Source: Nodosilinea sp. P-1105
Lineage (GTDB): Bacteria > Cyanobacteriota > Cyanobacteriia > Phormidesmidales > Phormidesmidaceae
Assembly (NCBI RefSeq): GCF_012911975.1
Contig: NZ_SMDQ01000046.1
Location: 1-45,556 of the forward strand
Reading direction: 5' to 3'
Length of the DNA: 45,556 nucleotides
Part shown: piece by piece, positions 33,918 to 41,693 of the stretch
Layout: each line of letters starts with the position of its first letter
Numbering within the stretch: the stretch's first letter is position 1
Made by a program: the position numbers and the translations under genes
Notes under the pieces: generated by a model
What the model was told of the DNA's origin: nothing
Databases searched by the model: none
The model's input: only the letters and a program-made list of their open reading frames with translations

Positions 33918-34172
33918 ATGCCAAGAACACCTAGTGAGTATATTATTCATATGCTGTTTGATGGGGGCCACCGGGAAGAGGTGCGCTTTTCTTCCATCCA
34001 GGATTTTCAAAAGTGGTACAGCGGTGAACTGATGCCTAAGGCCACCTCTGAGGAATTTATTACGGTACCGTTACCCAAGATCAACCCCGGCGAGTACATG
34101 GTGATTCGCCCCTCCCGGTTGGCGGCGATTCGGGTTGAACCCGTCTTTAGCTCTAGTGTTGAACGATTTTAA
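33918..34172 (+). CDS. Small conserved cyanobacterial-type protein, function unknown
   Basis: An 84-residue soluble protein. The pattern is two-part: YIIHMLFDGGHREEVRFSSIQDFQKWY (strand, turn, strand, helix) and EYMVIRPSRLAAIRVEPVFSSSVERF (strand, loop, strand). It has no signal or membrane segment. The stop overlaps the start of the MltA gene (TAATG at 34170-34174), indicating translational coupling. Coding bias and the overlap support a real gene. I do not recognise a named family. Confidence 0.75.
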   Translation: MPRTPSEYIIHMLFDGGHREEVRFSSIQDFQKWYSGELMPKATSEEFITVPLPKINPGEYMVIRPSRLAAIRVEPVFSSSVERF

Positions 34173-35440
34173 TGGGTTTGAAGCAATCATCTCGCCTTTT
34201 GATCGGGCTGGCATTAGCCAGTATGGTGGTTAGCGCTACGGTGGGCTGGGAAACCAGCGAGACGGGCACGCCTTCCCTGGCGGCGATCGCCTCTGATACG
34301 TCTGTGTCTGTATCAGCAACCTCTGAGACAGCAGCCTCTGAGACAGAGCTCCCCGATCAACCAACCCAGACACCACCGTTACGGCCCGTGGCTACCACCG
34401 AGGCCCAACCATTTTGGCAGTCGGTGGAACTCCCCGGCGATCGCGCCCCTTTGCTGCAAGCCATCGACCACAGCCTTCACTATCTGGCCAGCCCCAAAGC
34501 TGCGGCCGACTACCAAGATTATGGGGTACCGGGCATCAGCCGCGATCGCGTCTGGCGGAGTGTACAGCGGCTGCGTCAGCTGGTACAGACGAGCCCCAGC
34601 AGTGCCGCCTTCCGGGCAAGCCTGGCCCGAGACTTTGTGCTATATCAATCCATTGGCCATGACGGCGAGGGGACCGTCAGCTACACCGGCTACTTCGAGC
34701 CCTACTATGCCGCCAGTTCAGTGCCCACCGCTGAGTATCGCTATCCCCTCTACCGCCGTCCCCCGGACCTGGATACCTGGGCACAGCCTCACCCCACCCG
34801 CGAAGAGCTAGAAGGAACCGATGGCTTACAGGGCAGTCAGGGGCCGTTGGCGGGTCTCGAATTGGTGTGGCTGGCCAACCGCCTGGAGGCCTTTTTAGTC
34901 CAGGTGCAGGGGTCTGCCAAACTGGAACTTACCGATGGCCGGGTGATGTCCGTGGGCTATGCCGGGCGCACCGACTACCCCTACACCAGCATTGGCCGCG
35001 CCCTGGTCGAGGATGGCAAACTTGCCCCAGATGCCTTGTCGCTCCCCAACTTGATCGCTCACTTTGACGCCTATCCTCAGGATTTAGATCGTTACTTGCC
35101 CCAAAACCAGCGGTTTATTTTCTTCCGGGAAACTGCTGGTGGCCCACCCACAGGTAGCCTAAACGTGCCCGTTACCGCCGGTTACTCCATTGCCACCGAC
35201 AAATCCCTGATGCCCCCTGGGGCCATGGCCTTGATCCAGTTTCCCCTACCCCAACCCACCCCTGAGGGAGAGTGGACCTATACCGATACCACCCGCCTGG
35301 TGCTAGACCAAGATACGGGGGGTGCCATTCTAGGGCCGGGGCGGGTCGATGTCTTTGTCGGCTCTGGCCCTGAAGCCGGGGATTTAGCCGGACGCGTCAA
35401 CCATCCTGGACGCTTGTTTTACCTGCTATTGCGCCCTTAA
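34172..35440 (+). CDS. mltA: Membrane-bound lytic murein transglycosylase A (MltA/3D domain)
   Basis: A 422-residue protein. A hydrophobic N-terminal segment (about 8-24) without a lipobox cysteine suggests an uncleaved anchor or ordinary signal. A Thr/Ser/Pro-rich linker runs to about 75. The MltA domain starts near 160 with TGYFEPYYAASSVPTAEYRYPLYRRP and includes GYAGRTDYPYTSIGRAL. The 3D domain at the end has DTGGAILGPGRVDVFVGSGPEAGDLAG with the conserved aspartates; one is the catalytic acid in E. coli MltA. The enzyme cuts glycan strands with formation of 1,6-anhydro-MurNAc. The start overlaps the preceding small gene by one base. Confidence 0.93.
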   Translation: MGLKQSSRLLIGLALASMVVSATVGWETSETGTPSLAAIASDTSVSVSATSETAASETELPDQPTQTPPLRPVATTEAQPFWQSVELPGDRAPLLQAIDHSLHYLASPKAAADYQDYGVPGISRDRVWRSVQRLRQLVQTSPSSAAFRASLARDFVLYQSIGHDGEGTVSYTGYFEPYYAASSVPTAEYRYPLYRRPPDLDTWAQPHPTREELEGTDGLQGSQGPLAGLELVWLANRLEAFLVQVQGSAKLELTDGRVMSVGYAGRTDYPYTSIGRALVEDGKLAPDALSLPNLIAHFDAYPQDLDRYLPQNQRFIFFRETAGGPPTGSLNVPVTAGYSIATDKSLMPPGAMALIQFPLPQPTPEGEWTYTDTTRLVLDQDTGGAILGPGRVDVFVGSGPEAGDLAGRVNHPGRLFYLLLRP

Positions 35441-35484
35441 TTCAAGACCTTAAAGGGCTCTAGGCCGGGTGTTATCCTAAACAG

Positions 35485-37491
35485 ATGGATACTTCCTTCG
35501 CGCTGACTCTGCAAATTGTAATCACAGTGCTGGCTGGGGTCACCGCCCAGGTGATTGGAGAGTACGCTAAGGTACCCAGCATTATTTTTCTGCTGATATT
35601 TGGCATCGGTCTAGGGCCCGATGGCCTGGGGCTGCTGCACCCCCAAGCGTTGGGGGTGGGGTTAGAGGTGATTGTGGCCCTGAGTGTGGCCCTGATTTTG
35701 TTTGAAGGGGGCCTGAGTCTAGAACTGAGTGAACTGGGGCAGGTTTCTACCAGCTTGCAAAACCTGGTTACCGTTGGCGTTTTCATCACTCTCTTAGGAG
35801 GGGGGCTAGCGGCCCACTGGCTGGGGGAATTTCCCTGGCCCTTAGCCTTTCTCTATGCTTCCCTGGTGGTCGTCACTGGCCCGACGGTGATTAACCCCCT
35901 GCTGCGCCAGGTGAAAGTCGATCGCAAGGTGGCCACCCTCCTGGAAGGGGAGGGGGTACTAATCGATCCGATTGGGGCGATCCTGGCGGTGGTAGTGCTG
36001 GATATTATTCTCAACGGCGATACCGGCCCTGGGGTGATCATCGGCGGGCTGATTGTGCGACTGGGCATTGGTACCCTGATTGGGGTGATTGGGGGCGGTG
36101 TGATTGGTCTGTTTCTGAAGCGGGCCAGCTTTTTAAGTGAGGATTTAAGAAATTTATTTGTACTGGCAGGGCTGTGGAGTCTGTTTGGCCTGGCTCAGCT
36201 GATTCGCAGTGAGTCAGGGCTGATGACTACTGTGGTGGCGGGCATGGTGGTGCGCTGGCTATCGGTACCGGACGAGCGCATGCTGCGGCGGTTTAAGGGC
36301 CAGTTAACGGTGCTGGCGGTGTCGGTGCTGTTTATTCTACTGGCGGCCGATCTGTCCATTGCCAGTGTGTTTGCCCTGGGCCGGGGGGCTGTGTTCACGG
36401 TGTTGACTTTGATGCTGGTGGTGCGACCCCTCAACGTCTGGGTCTGCACTGAATCCAGCGATCTTAACTGGCGACAAAAAATCTTTCTGGGCTGGGTTGC
36501 TCCCCGGGGGATTGTATCCGCTTCGGTGGCATCCCTGTTTGCCATCCTGCTGACCGATCGCGGCATCAGCGGTGGTGACGCCATCAAAGCCCTGGTATTT
36601 CTGACCATTATTATGACGGTGCTGGTGCAGGGGCTCAGTGCTGGACTGATGGCCCGCTGGCTAGGCATTGCCAAAGCCGATGCCGTGGGCGCTGTGATTG
36701 TTGGCTGCAACCCGTTGAGCTTGCTAATCGCCCGGCTGATGAAAGAAGCAGGGCAGCCAGTGGTGATGATTGACACCAATGAAGCGGCCTGTGAAGCCGC
36801 TGAGCGGGAAGGGATTCAGGTGCTGGTCAGCAGCGCCCTGGATAAAGACGCCTTGGAGACCGCCGGACTCGGCCAAGCGGGCACGTTTCTGGCCATCACT
36901 AAAAACGGTGAAGTGAATGCTGTGGTGACCCAACGGGCGATTGAAGAGTTTCAGCCCCCCCGGGTACTGGCGGTACTGCCTAAGGAAAAAGAGGTGGGGG
37001 ATGTGCCCAACCAGGGCAAGCTGAAGGAAGCCAGTACCCCCAAGTTATCCCTGAAAAAGTGGAATACTTACTTGCAAGATGGGGAAGTGCGATTGGGGGA
37101 AACCTGGCTGCGACGGGCCGATACGGAACTGCAACAGGCCCACCTGGCAGCCCTCGTCCGCAGTGGCGAAATGGTGCCGATCTTGGTGGAGCGGGATGGA
37201 ATTTTGCGGGTCGCTATCGGTAATGATGATTGGCAGGTAGGCGATCGCATTTTATACCTGCTTCACGATGCCAAACCTAAACTCTTGAAGCGCCTCTCTG
37301 GAGGAAACCAGTCCCCACGACTGACCGTCGAAACCCTACCCACCGTAGAAGCGGTACCTCTATCACCAATTAAAACAGACCCTGAGGCAGGCCCGACGAC
37401 AACCAATGCCCAGGATCAAAATGGCGATGGTCAAAGGCCAGCCCCCCAGGGCGATCGCCCCAACCAAACTCAAGCCCCCCCCAGCCCCTAG
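35485..37491 (+). CDS. Cation:proton antiporter (CPA family) with TrkA-N/TrkA-C regulatory domains
   Basis: A 668-residue membrane protein. Residues 1-395 hold about 12 transmembrane helices of a Na+(K+)/H+ exchanger; VVVTGPTVINPLL and GEGVLIDPIGAILAVV are the transport-core blocks with the functional Asp. Residues about 400-520 are a TrkA-N/RCK nucleotide-binding domain (GAVIVGCNPLSLLIARLM, MIDTNEAACEAAEREG), followed by a TrkA-C-like domain to about 610 and a Pro/Gln-rich tail. It should exchange cations for protons under NAD(H) or nucleotide control; ion choice cannot be read. The stop TAG (37489-37491) is formed by the edge of repeat A5, so the low-complexity tail end (QTQAPPSP) may have been set by that insertion. 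Confidence 0.92.
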   Translation: MDTSFALTLQIVITVLAGVTAQVIGEYAKVPSIIFLLIFGIGLGPDGLGLLHPQALGVGLEVIVALSVALILFEGGLSLELSELGQVSTSLQNLVTVGVFITLLGGGLAAHWLGEFPWPLAFLYASLVVVTGPTVINPLLRQVKVDRKVATLLEGEGVLIDPIGAILAVVVLDIILNGDTGPGVIIGGLIVRLGIGTLIGVIGGGVIGLFLKRASFLSEDLRNLFVLAGLWSLFGLAQLIRSESGLMTTVVAGMVVRWLSVPDERMLRRFKGQLTVLAVSVLFILLAADLSIASVFALGRGAVFTVLTLMLVVRPLNVWVCTESSDLNWRQKIFLGWVAPRGIVSASVASLFAILLTDRGISGGDAIKALVFLTIIMTVLVQGLSAGLMARWLGIAKADAVGAVIVGCNPLSLLIARLMKEAGQPVVMIDTNEAACEAAEREGIQVLVSSALDKDALETAGLGQAGTFLAITKNGEVNAVVTQRAIEEFQPPRVLAVLPKEKEVGDVPNQGKLKEASTPKLSLKKWNTYLQDGEVRLGETWLRRADTELQQAHLAALVRSGEMVPILVERDGILRVAIGNDDWQVGDRILYLLHDAKPKLLKRLSGGNQSPRLTVETLPTVEAVPLSPIKTDPEAGPTTTNAQDQNGDGQRPAPQGDRPNQTQAPPSP

Positions 37492-37580
37492 AACGCCGGT
37501 ACAGATCCCAGGGTTCTGTCCTGGGATGCCCCGAAACTCATGGCCAATCAGCCTAAGAACCCTAAGGTCTTGACATACTA
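37491..37580 (+). repeat. Family A repeat, copy A5
   Basis: Left edge TA-GAACGCCGGTACAG, with TAG as the antiporter stop codon. The perfect hairpin is ATCCCAGG (37505-37512), loop GTTCTGT, CCTGGGAT (37520-37527). The distal part is AAGAACCCTAAGGTCTTGACA. The 3' terminal repeat appears truncated near 37580. Confidence 0.75.
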
Positions 37581-37771
37581 AAGCCCCACCTGACCCTAGG
37601 GATTACCTGGCCCCAAGCCCCCTGGCTGCTACTGACTTCCCTTTGGGCCATCCCCCTTAAAGTTTTCCAAAAGCAGCTACGATTGACGCCAAATTCGCTA
37701 GGGTAGGACAGGAACTTACGTCACCTGAGTCAAGTCGGGAGGATAGATAGCAGGATGGGGGGCTTTAGGGC

Positions 37772-38929
37772 ATGAAATCGCTCACGAACAACCAGTTAAT
37801 CAACCGCGTGTCAGGCACCCTGCGTCAACCTCAATGGATCGCTGTGATTGCCTCAGTCGGTTTTCATGGAGCCCTTTTTGCGGTGGGGCCGTCATTCTCC
37901 GGCATGAATATGGCCGCATTGGGGGGCAATACCCCTGAGCTAGAGGAGCGGCGGGTGCCGCTGATCGAGCTCACAGCCGAAGAACAGAGCCGTTTACCAG
38001 ACTTTTCCAGCCCTTCCCATTCACTGTTTCCAGAGGATGGGGATGATTTATTGAGCTTATTTCCATCCAATGGCAGCAGTCAGCCGCTTAACCCCGGCTC
38101 CCCCTTTGGCGGGGTACCGGATATCCCCTCGACCAGCCCCCCCTCAGCGACGACCATGCCGCCTATCTCCTCGACTCCCTGGCGGCCGTCTATCAACCTG
38201 CCAGCCCAGCGATCGCCTTTACCGTCGGTGTTAACCAGTCCAGGGGCGTCGGCCGCCCGGCCGACGCCCCCTGCAGCCACGCCAGGCGCGAGCGATTCGG
38301 CCACGAATGGTACTGAGGGGGCGGCTGAAGCAGGGAGCGATCGCCCCCAACCGTCACAACCCGGGGCTGCAGACCTGGAATTGGAACCGAGAAATGGAGA
38401 TGATGCTGTTGCCTCTGCCCCGCTTAATCCCGAAACGGCGGAGTCCCCCTCAGAGGAGACCAATAACCTATTGGCTCGGGTAGAGCACAGCTCTGAGCTG
38501 ACTTCCACTGAAGATGCTGAAACGGCCAAACAGGCCTGGATAGAAGGGCTAACAGCCCGTTTGGGGGAAGACATTCCTCAAGCTGAAGACCCAATCACTA
38601 TGGATATTCCTTACACGCAGCGGATTTGTTTGTCTCCAGAACCCAGTCAGGGCTTGTTGGGTATGGCGATTGTGCCCACAGACTCAGGGAATTCCCTGGA
38701 ACTATCGACTACCCTGCTGAAAAGCACAGGCTACCCATTTCTCAACCAAGCGGCCCTGCAGTCCCTGCGGGACTTGGCTAACTCCGATGACGCTAGCACC
38801 CTAGAACCTGGCGTGTTGTATCAGGTGCAGGTGAATGTGGACTACGACAGTGAAAACTGCGTGAGCGGCGAATCCCTGCTAAAGTCGCGCACCGCCGCCC
38901 AAGAGGAGCGTGAGTCGGCTGAGGAGTGA
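37772..38929 (+). CDS. TonB-like periplasm-spanning protein
   Basis: A 385-residue protein with one N-terminal membrane segment (about 21-40, WIAVIASVGFHGALFAVGPSF) carrying a His as in TonB-type anchors. A conserved-looking ERRVPLIELTAEEQSRLPDFS block follows, then a long Pro/Ser/Ala-rich disordered region (about 80-250). The C-terminal region (about 275-370) has a beta/alpha/beta pattern, LSTTLLKSTGYPFLNQAALQSL then VLYQVQVNVDYDS, like a TonB C-terminal domain. Two Cys (near ICLSPEP and ENCVSG) may pair. It is likely an energy-transducing or envelope-spanning protein. No ExbB/ExbD is present here. Start ATG 37772. Confidence 0.75.
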   Translation: MKSLTNNQLINRVSGTLRQPQWIAVIASVGFHGALFAVGPSFSGMNMAALGGNTPELEERRVPLIELTAEEQSRLPDFSSPSHSLFPEDGDDLLSLFPSNGSSQPLNPGSPFGGVPDIPSTSPPSATTMPPISSTPWRPSINLPAQRSPLPSVLTSPGASAARPTPPAATPGASDSATNGTEGAAEAGSDRPQPSQPGAADLELEPRNGDDAVASAPLNPETAESPSEETNNLLARVEHSSELTSTEDAETAKQAWIEGLTARLGEDIPQAEDPITMDIPYTQRICLSPEPSQGLLGMAIVPTDSGNSLELSTTLLKSTGYPFLNQAALQSLRDLANSDDASTLEPGVLYQVQVNVDYDSENCVSGESLLKSRTAAQEERESAEE

Positions 38930-39044
38930 GCGGCCATGGCTATGCGACAATGGGGCACATTAACCCTTGCTTAGGGTGGACGGTACGCTGTTACCGACAT
39001 CGCCACCCTAAGCAACCATCGACCAGCAATTGAGAGACATACCT

Positions 39045-39788
39045 ATGCGTTCTGACTTGCAACGGGCTTTTGAGACCCACTCTGCCCTCAAAATCATTAG
39101 TGGTCTGACCAACACCGATGCCCAACGGGTGGCTGCGGTGGTCAAGGCCGCCGACCAGGGCGGTGCCACCCTGGTGGATATTGCCGCCGATGCCGATCTG
39201 GTCCGCCTCGCCAAGGCCGAAACCGCTCTACCAGTCTGTGTCTCTGCGGTAGAGCCAGAAGCATTCCTGGCCCCTGTTGCCGCTGGGGCTGATCTGATCG
39301 AAATTGGCAACTTTGACGCCTTCTATGCCCAGGGGCGCCGGTTTGAAGCACCCGAAGTGCTGGCCCTGACCCGACGCACCCGCGAGTTGCTGCCATCGAT
39401 CACCCTGTCGGTGACCGTGCCCCACATTTTGGCGCTGGACGAGCAAGTTTCCCTGGCCGAGGCGTTAGTGGCCGCTGGTGCCGACATCATTCAAACCGAA
39501 GGCGGCACCTCCAGTCAGCCTGCCCATGGTGGCACCCTGGGCTTGATTGAAAAAGCCGCCCCCACCCTGGCAGCCGCCTACGAAATTTCCCGAGCAGTTT
39601 CTGTGCCAGTGTTGTGTGCCTCTGGCCTATCTGATGTGACGGCTCCCATGGCGATCGCCGCCGGGGCCGCTGGGGTTGGTGTGGGCTCTGCCGTCAACAA
39701 GCTGGATAACCCCCTGGCCATGGTGGCAGTGGTACGTAAGCTGGCGGAAAGCCTCAAGGCAGTAGAGGTCTCGGCGACAGCCCGGTAG
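39045..39788 (+). CDS. ycf23: Ycf23 / DUF561 family protein
   Basis: About 247 residues, TIM-barrel-like and conserved in cyanobacteria and red-lineage plastids. Diagnostic blocks are ALKIISGLTN, GGATLVDIAADADLV, LPVCVSAVEPEAFLAPVAAGADLIEIGNFDAFY, and IIQTEGGTSSQP. The C-terminal glycine-rich [28 protein letters not shown] looks like a phosphate-binding barrel end. The biochemical function is not established. ATG 39045 has GAGAG 8-10 nt upstream; TTG 39030 would add five residues. Confidence 0.95.
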   Translation: MRSDLQRAFETHSALKIISGLTNTDAQRVAAVVKAADQGGATLVDIAADADLVRLAKAETALPVCVSAVEPEAFLAPVAAGADLIEIGNFDAFYAQGRRFEAPEVLALTRRTRELLPSITLSVTVPHILALDEQVSLAEALVAAGADIIQTEGGTSSQPAHGGTLGLIEKAAPTLAAAYEISRAVSVPVLCASGLSDVTAPMAIAAGAAGVGVGSAVNKLDNPLAMVAVVRKLAESLKAVEVSATAR

Positions 39789-40126
39789 ATCGCCATTTCC
39801 GCGCAGATGGTCTGATATCACTAGTGATCTGTCAAGGCTAAAAATTTGGGTAAGTGCTTTGCAAAAGCATTTGAATCTTCAGGGAGGTTGCTTCAACACA
39901 TCAGGACCTTTCATCCCCTCCCACGGAGGGGTGCCCGTTCGCGTTCGCGAAGCGTTCCGAGGAAAAGCGTTCCGCAGGAAAGGGCGGGGTGGGTTCCTTC
40001 GGGCTTGTTTGACCCACCCCTACCCCTCCAAAGGAGGGGATTTCGGACCTTGATGCCACCAAATCTCTACATCTGGAAACCCTAAATTCAAGTCTTGACG
40101 CTGCACTAGAAGTGCGCCTTCTACGC
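39789..40126. other. Intergenic region with repeat D
   Basis: About 340 bases after ycf23. It contains a perfect 12-bp palindrome ATCACTAGTGAT (39817-39828) and hairpin-ended repeat D. Short open frames here are repeat translations. Confidence 0.55.
39905..40047. repeat. Hairpin-ended dispersed element, repeat D
   Basis: Bounded by two identical hairpins: CCCCTCC-CAC-GGAGGGG (39915-39931) and CCCCTCC-AAA-GGAGGGG (40023-40039). Outside them the sequences GGACCTTTCAT and ATTTCGGACC are rough inverted copies. The inside has GTTCGCGTTCGCGAAGCG and a GGGTGGGT/ACCCACCC pair, all common in cyanobacterial scatter repeats. Confidence 0.6.
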
Positions 40127-40132
40127 AAAAAA

Positions 40133-40161
40133 GGAGAGCCAGCTTAACCCGCTGACTCTCC
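40133..40161 (-). terminator. Rho-independent terminator of the second OPX gene
   Basis: On the minus strand GGAGAGTCAGC and GCTGGCTCTCC pair at all but one position across a 7-nt loop, followed by six T (40132-40127). It starts right after the OPX stop. The other strand also has a T-run (40162-40168), so it may work both ways. It is the strongest terminator in the window. Confidence 0.92.
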
Positions 40162-40166
40162 TTTTT

Positions 40167-41438
40167 TTAATCGTTATCAAAGATTCCGAAGATATTGAGG
40201 ATTCCCAAAATACCGCCTACAGGGCCAAGAATCGGCGCCAGGGCCCGGTTAAAGCGATCAATCCCCACCAGTGACCCTCGCTTGGGCACAAAGACAACAT
40301 CTCCATCCTGAATCTGGTAGTTATCCACCAAACTAGACAGGTCGACCTGCTGCTCTTCCACCTGCCCCTCTTCCGAGAGTCTCACGAGTCGGACTTCGCC
40401 TAGGGCCGCATCCGCATTGGGTCCCCCAGCGGCAGCTAAGGCGCTAGAGACAGAACTATCTGGCTGAATTTCAACTTCCCCAGGGTTGACGACTCCCTCA
40501 CCGATGACCCGGACCCTAACGTTGGCGGGCGACATACTGGACCGAGCCAGCAAGCCCTGATCAATGCCCGAGTCTGCGGTGGCTTTTGGCACCACCACTG
40601 AATCGCCATCAAACATCACCAGCACCCCGGGATCACTCTGCCCCTGCAACGCATCCCACAGATTCACGTTATATTCAGCCACCTGTCCATTGGGCAGACG
40701 CCGCTTGATGGTGACCTCCCGAATATCGGCTGTGCGGCGAATGCCACCAGCGGCAGCTAAGGCCGCTGTCAGGGTTGGCGTAGTGGTAGTGGTCGTGAGG
40801 CTGTTCCCTCCAGCGATATTGGTCTGAGCCTGGGTTAAGCTACCCAACTGGACAGGGCCAGGGCGATAGACATCGCCAGCAATATTCACCACAACTGGCC
40901 GCAGCACAACCAGGCTCATATTTACCTCCGGGTCAACCAACTGTCGGCTCAGCAGCCTGGTGACTTCTGCCTCCAAAGCCTCTAGGGTCAGGCCTGCAGC
41001 GGTGATGGTGCCAATCAAGGGCAAACGTAACTTGCCGTCGGACAGGACGACGCGATCGCTCGCAGCCCAGTCAAAGTTTTCATACCCTAAGATCTCAACC
41101 CTAATCTGGTCCCCAGGTCCGAGCAAATACTCACTGAATAAGCCATGATTAGGGTGTGTCGGGGGGACCTCAGTCCTTCTAGATTCTAAGGGTAGAAAGT
41201 CTGAGCCTCTATCCAGATCATTCTCAATGATCTCTTGAGTGTTCCTGGCAGATGCATAACCGTCCAGTAAGCTCTGATCATCAACATTAGCAGAGCCATT
41301 TGTTGCCACTTCTGCTCTATACCCAGCCTCTAAATCTTGAGCCCTCCCAGGCGCAACTAGTAAGGCAAAATTCAAGGAGAGCACTGTAGCGGAAACAATA
41401 GAAATAGAGCGTTTACAGGAATTAATAATCATTATCAT
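40167..41438 (-). CDS. Polysaccharide export protein, OPX/Wza-like (second paralogue)
   Basis: About 423 residues. The signal region SIVSATVLSLNFALLVAPGRAQ is followed by an acidic linker to about 105. The Poly_export domain starts YLLGPGDQIRVEILGYENFDW, continues with LSDGKLRLPLIGTITAAGLTLEAL and LLSRQLVDPEVNMSLVVLRPVVVNIAGDVYRPGPV. A first SLBB-like part (ALAAAGGIRRTADIREVTIKR) and a second (VRVIGEGVVNPGEVEIQPDSSV) follow. The C-terminus is a hydrophobic APILGPVGGILGILNIFGIF tail similar in placement to that of the other OPX protein. It acts in polysaccharide export. Start ATG 41438 (ATG 41432 and GTG 41465 are alternatives). A 17-bp direct repeat and repeat B3 lie upstream; a strong terminator follows. 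Confidence 0.9.
   Translation of the reverse strand: MIMIINSCKRSISIVSATVLSLNFALLVAPGRAQDLEAGYRAEVATNGSANVDDQSLLDGYASARNTQEIIENDLDRGSDFLPLESRRTEVPPTHPNHGLFSEYLLGPGDQIRVEILGYENFDWAASDRVVLSDGKLRLPLIGTITAAGLTLEALEAEVTRLLSRQLVDPEVNMSLVVLRPVVVNIAGDVYRPGPVQLGSLTQAQTNIAGGNSLTTTTTTPTLTAALAAAGGIRRTADIREVTIKRRLPNGQVAEYNVNLWDALQGQSDPGVLVMFDGDSVVVPKATADSGIDQGLLARSSMSPANVRVRVIGEGVVNPGEVEIQPDSSVSSALAAAGGPNADAALGEVRLVRLSEEGQVEEQQVDLSSLVDNYQIQDGDVVFVPKRGSLVGIDRFNRALAPILGPVGGILGILNIFGIFDND
41425..41436 (-). promoter_or_regulatory. Fur-box-like hexamers at the second OPX start
   Basis: On the minus strand GATAAT-GATTAT overlaps the proposed ATG, resembling two hexamers of a Fur box. It is similar in place to the AATAAT-GATAAT before the GT2 gene. 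The third hexamer is poor, so this is weak. Confidence 0.2.
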
Positions 41439-41498
41439 AACGACTTGCAAAATAATTGTCGCCACACAGCTTGATTGGCGTATTTCTTAAGCTGGGAT

Positions 41499-41532
41499 AC
41501 TATGTCCGTAATAGAACTATGCCCGTAATAGG
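41499..41532 (-). promoter_or_regulatory. Tandem 17-bp direct repeat upstream of the second OPX gene
   Basis: ACTATGTCCGTAATAGA (41499-41515) and ACTATGCCCGTAATAGG (41516-41532) follow each other without a gap and match at 15 of 17 positions. They lie about 60-95 bp upstream of the OPX start, where a regulator would bind. A period of 17 bp is not a whole number of helix turns, so the two sites would face different sides. Confidence 0.5.
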
Positions 41533-41544
41533 ATTTAGAATATA

Positions 41545-41613
41545 AACCAGGTCCAAGTCCAGGCCTGGAATTCTGCCTGTGGGAAAACTCCAGATCCCGA
41601 GCTGGGCTTGGTA
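41545..41613 (+). repeat. Family B repeat, copy B3
   Basis: 69 bp between TA at 41543-41544 and TA at 41614-41615. Ends AACCAGG and TTGGTA; arms CAAGTCCAG and CTGGGCTTG (one G-T pair). The core TTCTGCCTGTGGGAAAACTC matches B1 and B2. It lies about 107 bp upstream of the second OPX gene. Confidence 0.8.
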
Positions 41614-41693
41614 TAAGACGCTTGACTTTAAAACCTTTACCGGTTCATATCATAAGGCGGTTTTGATCACTATAGCCCTACCCTAGGACTACA

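Noticed and set aside
39846-40128. Three short open frames near 40 kb
   Set aside because: They read through repeat D on both strands and resemble no protein family.
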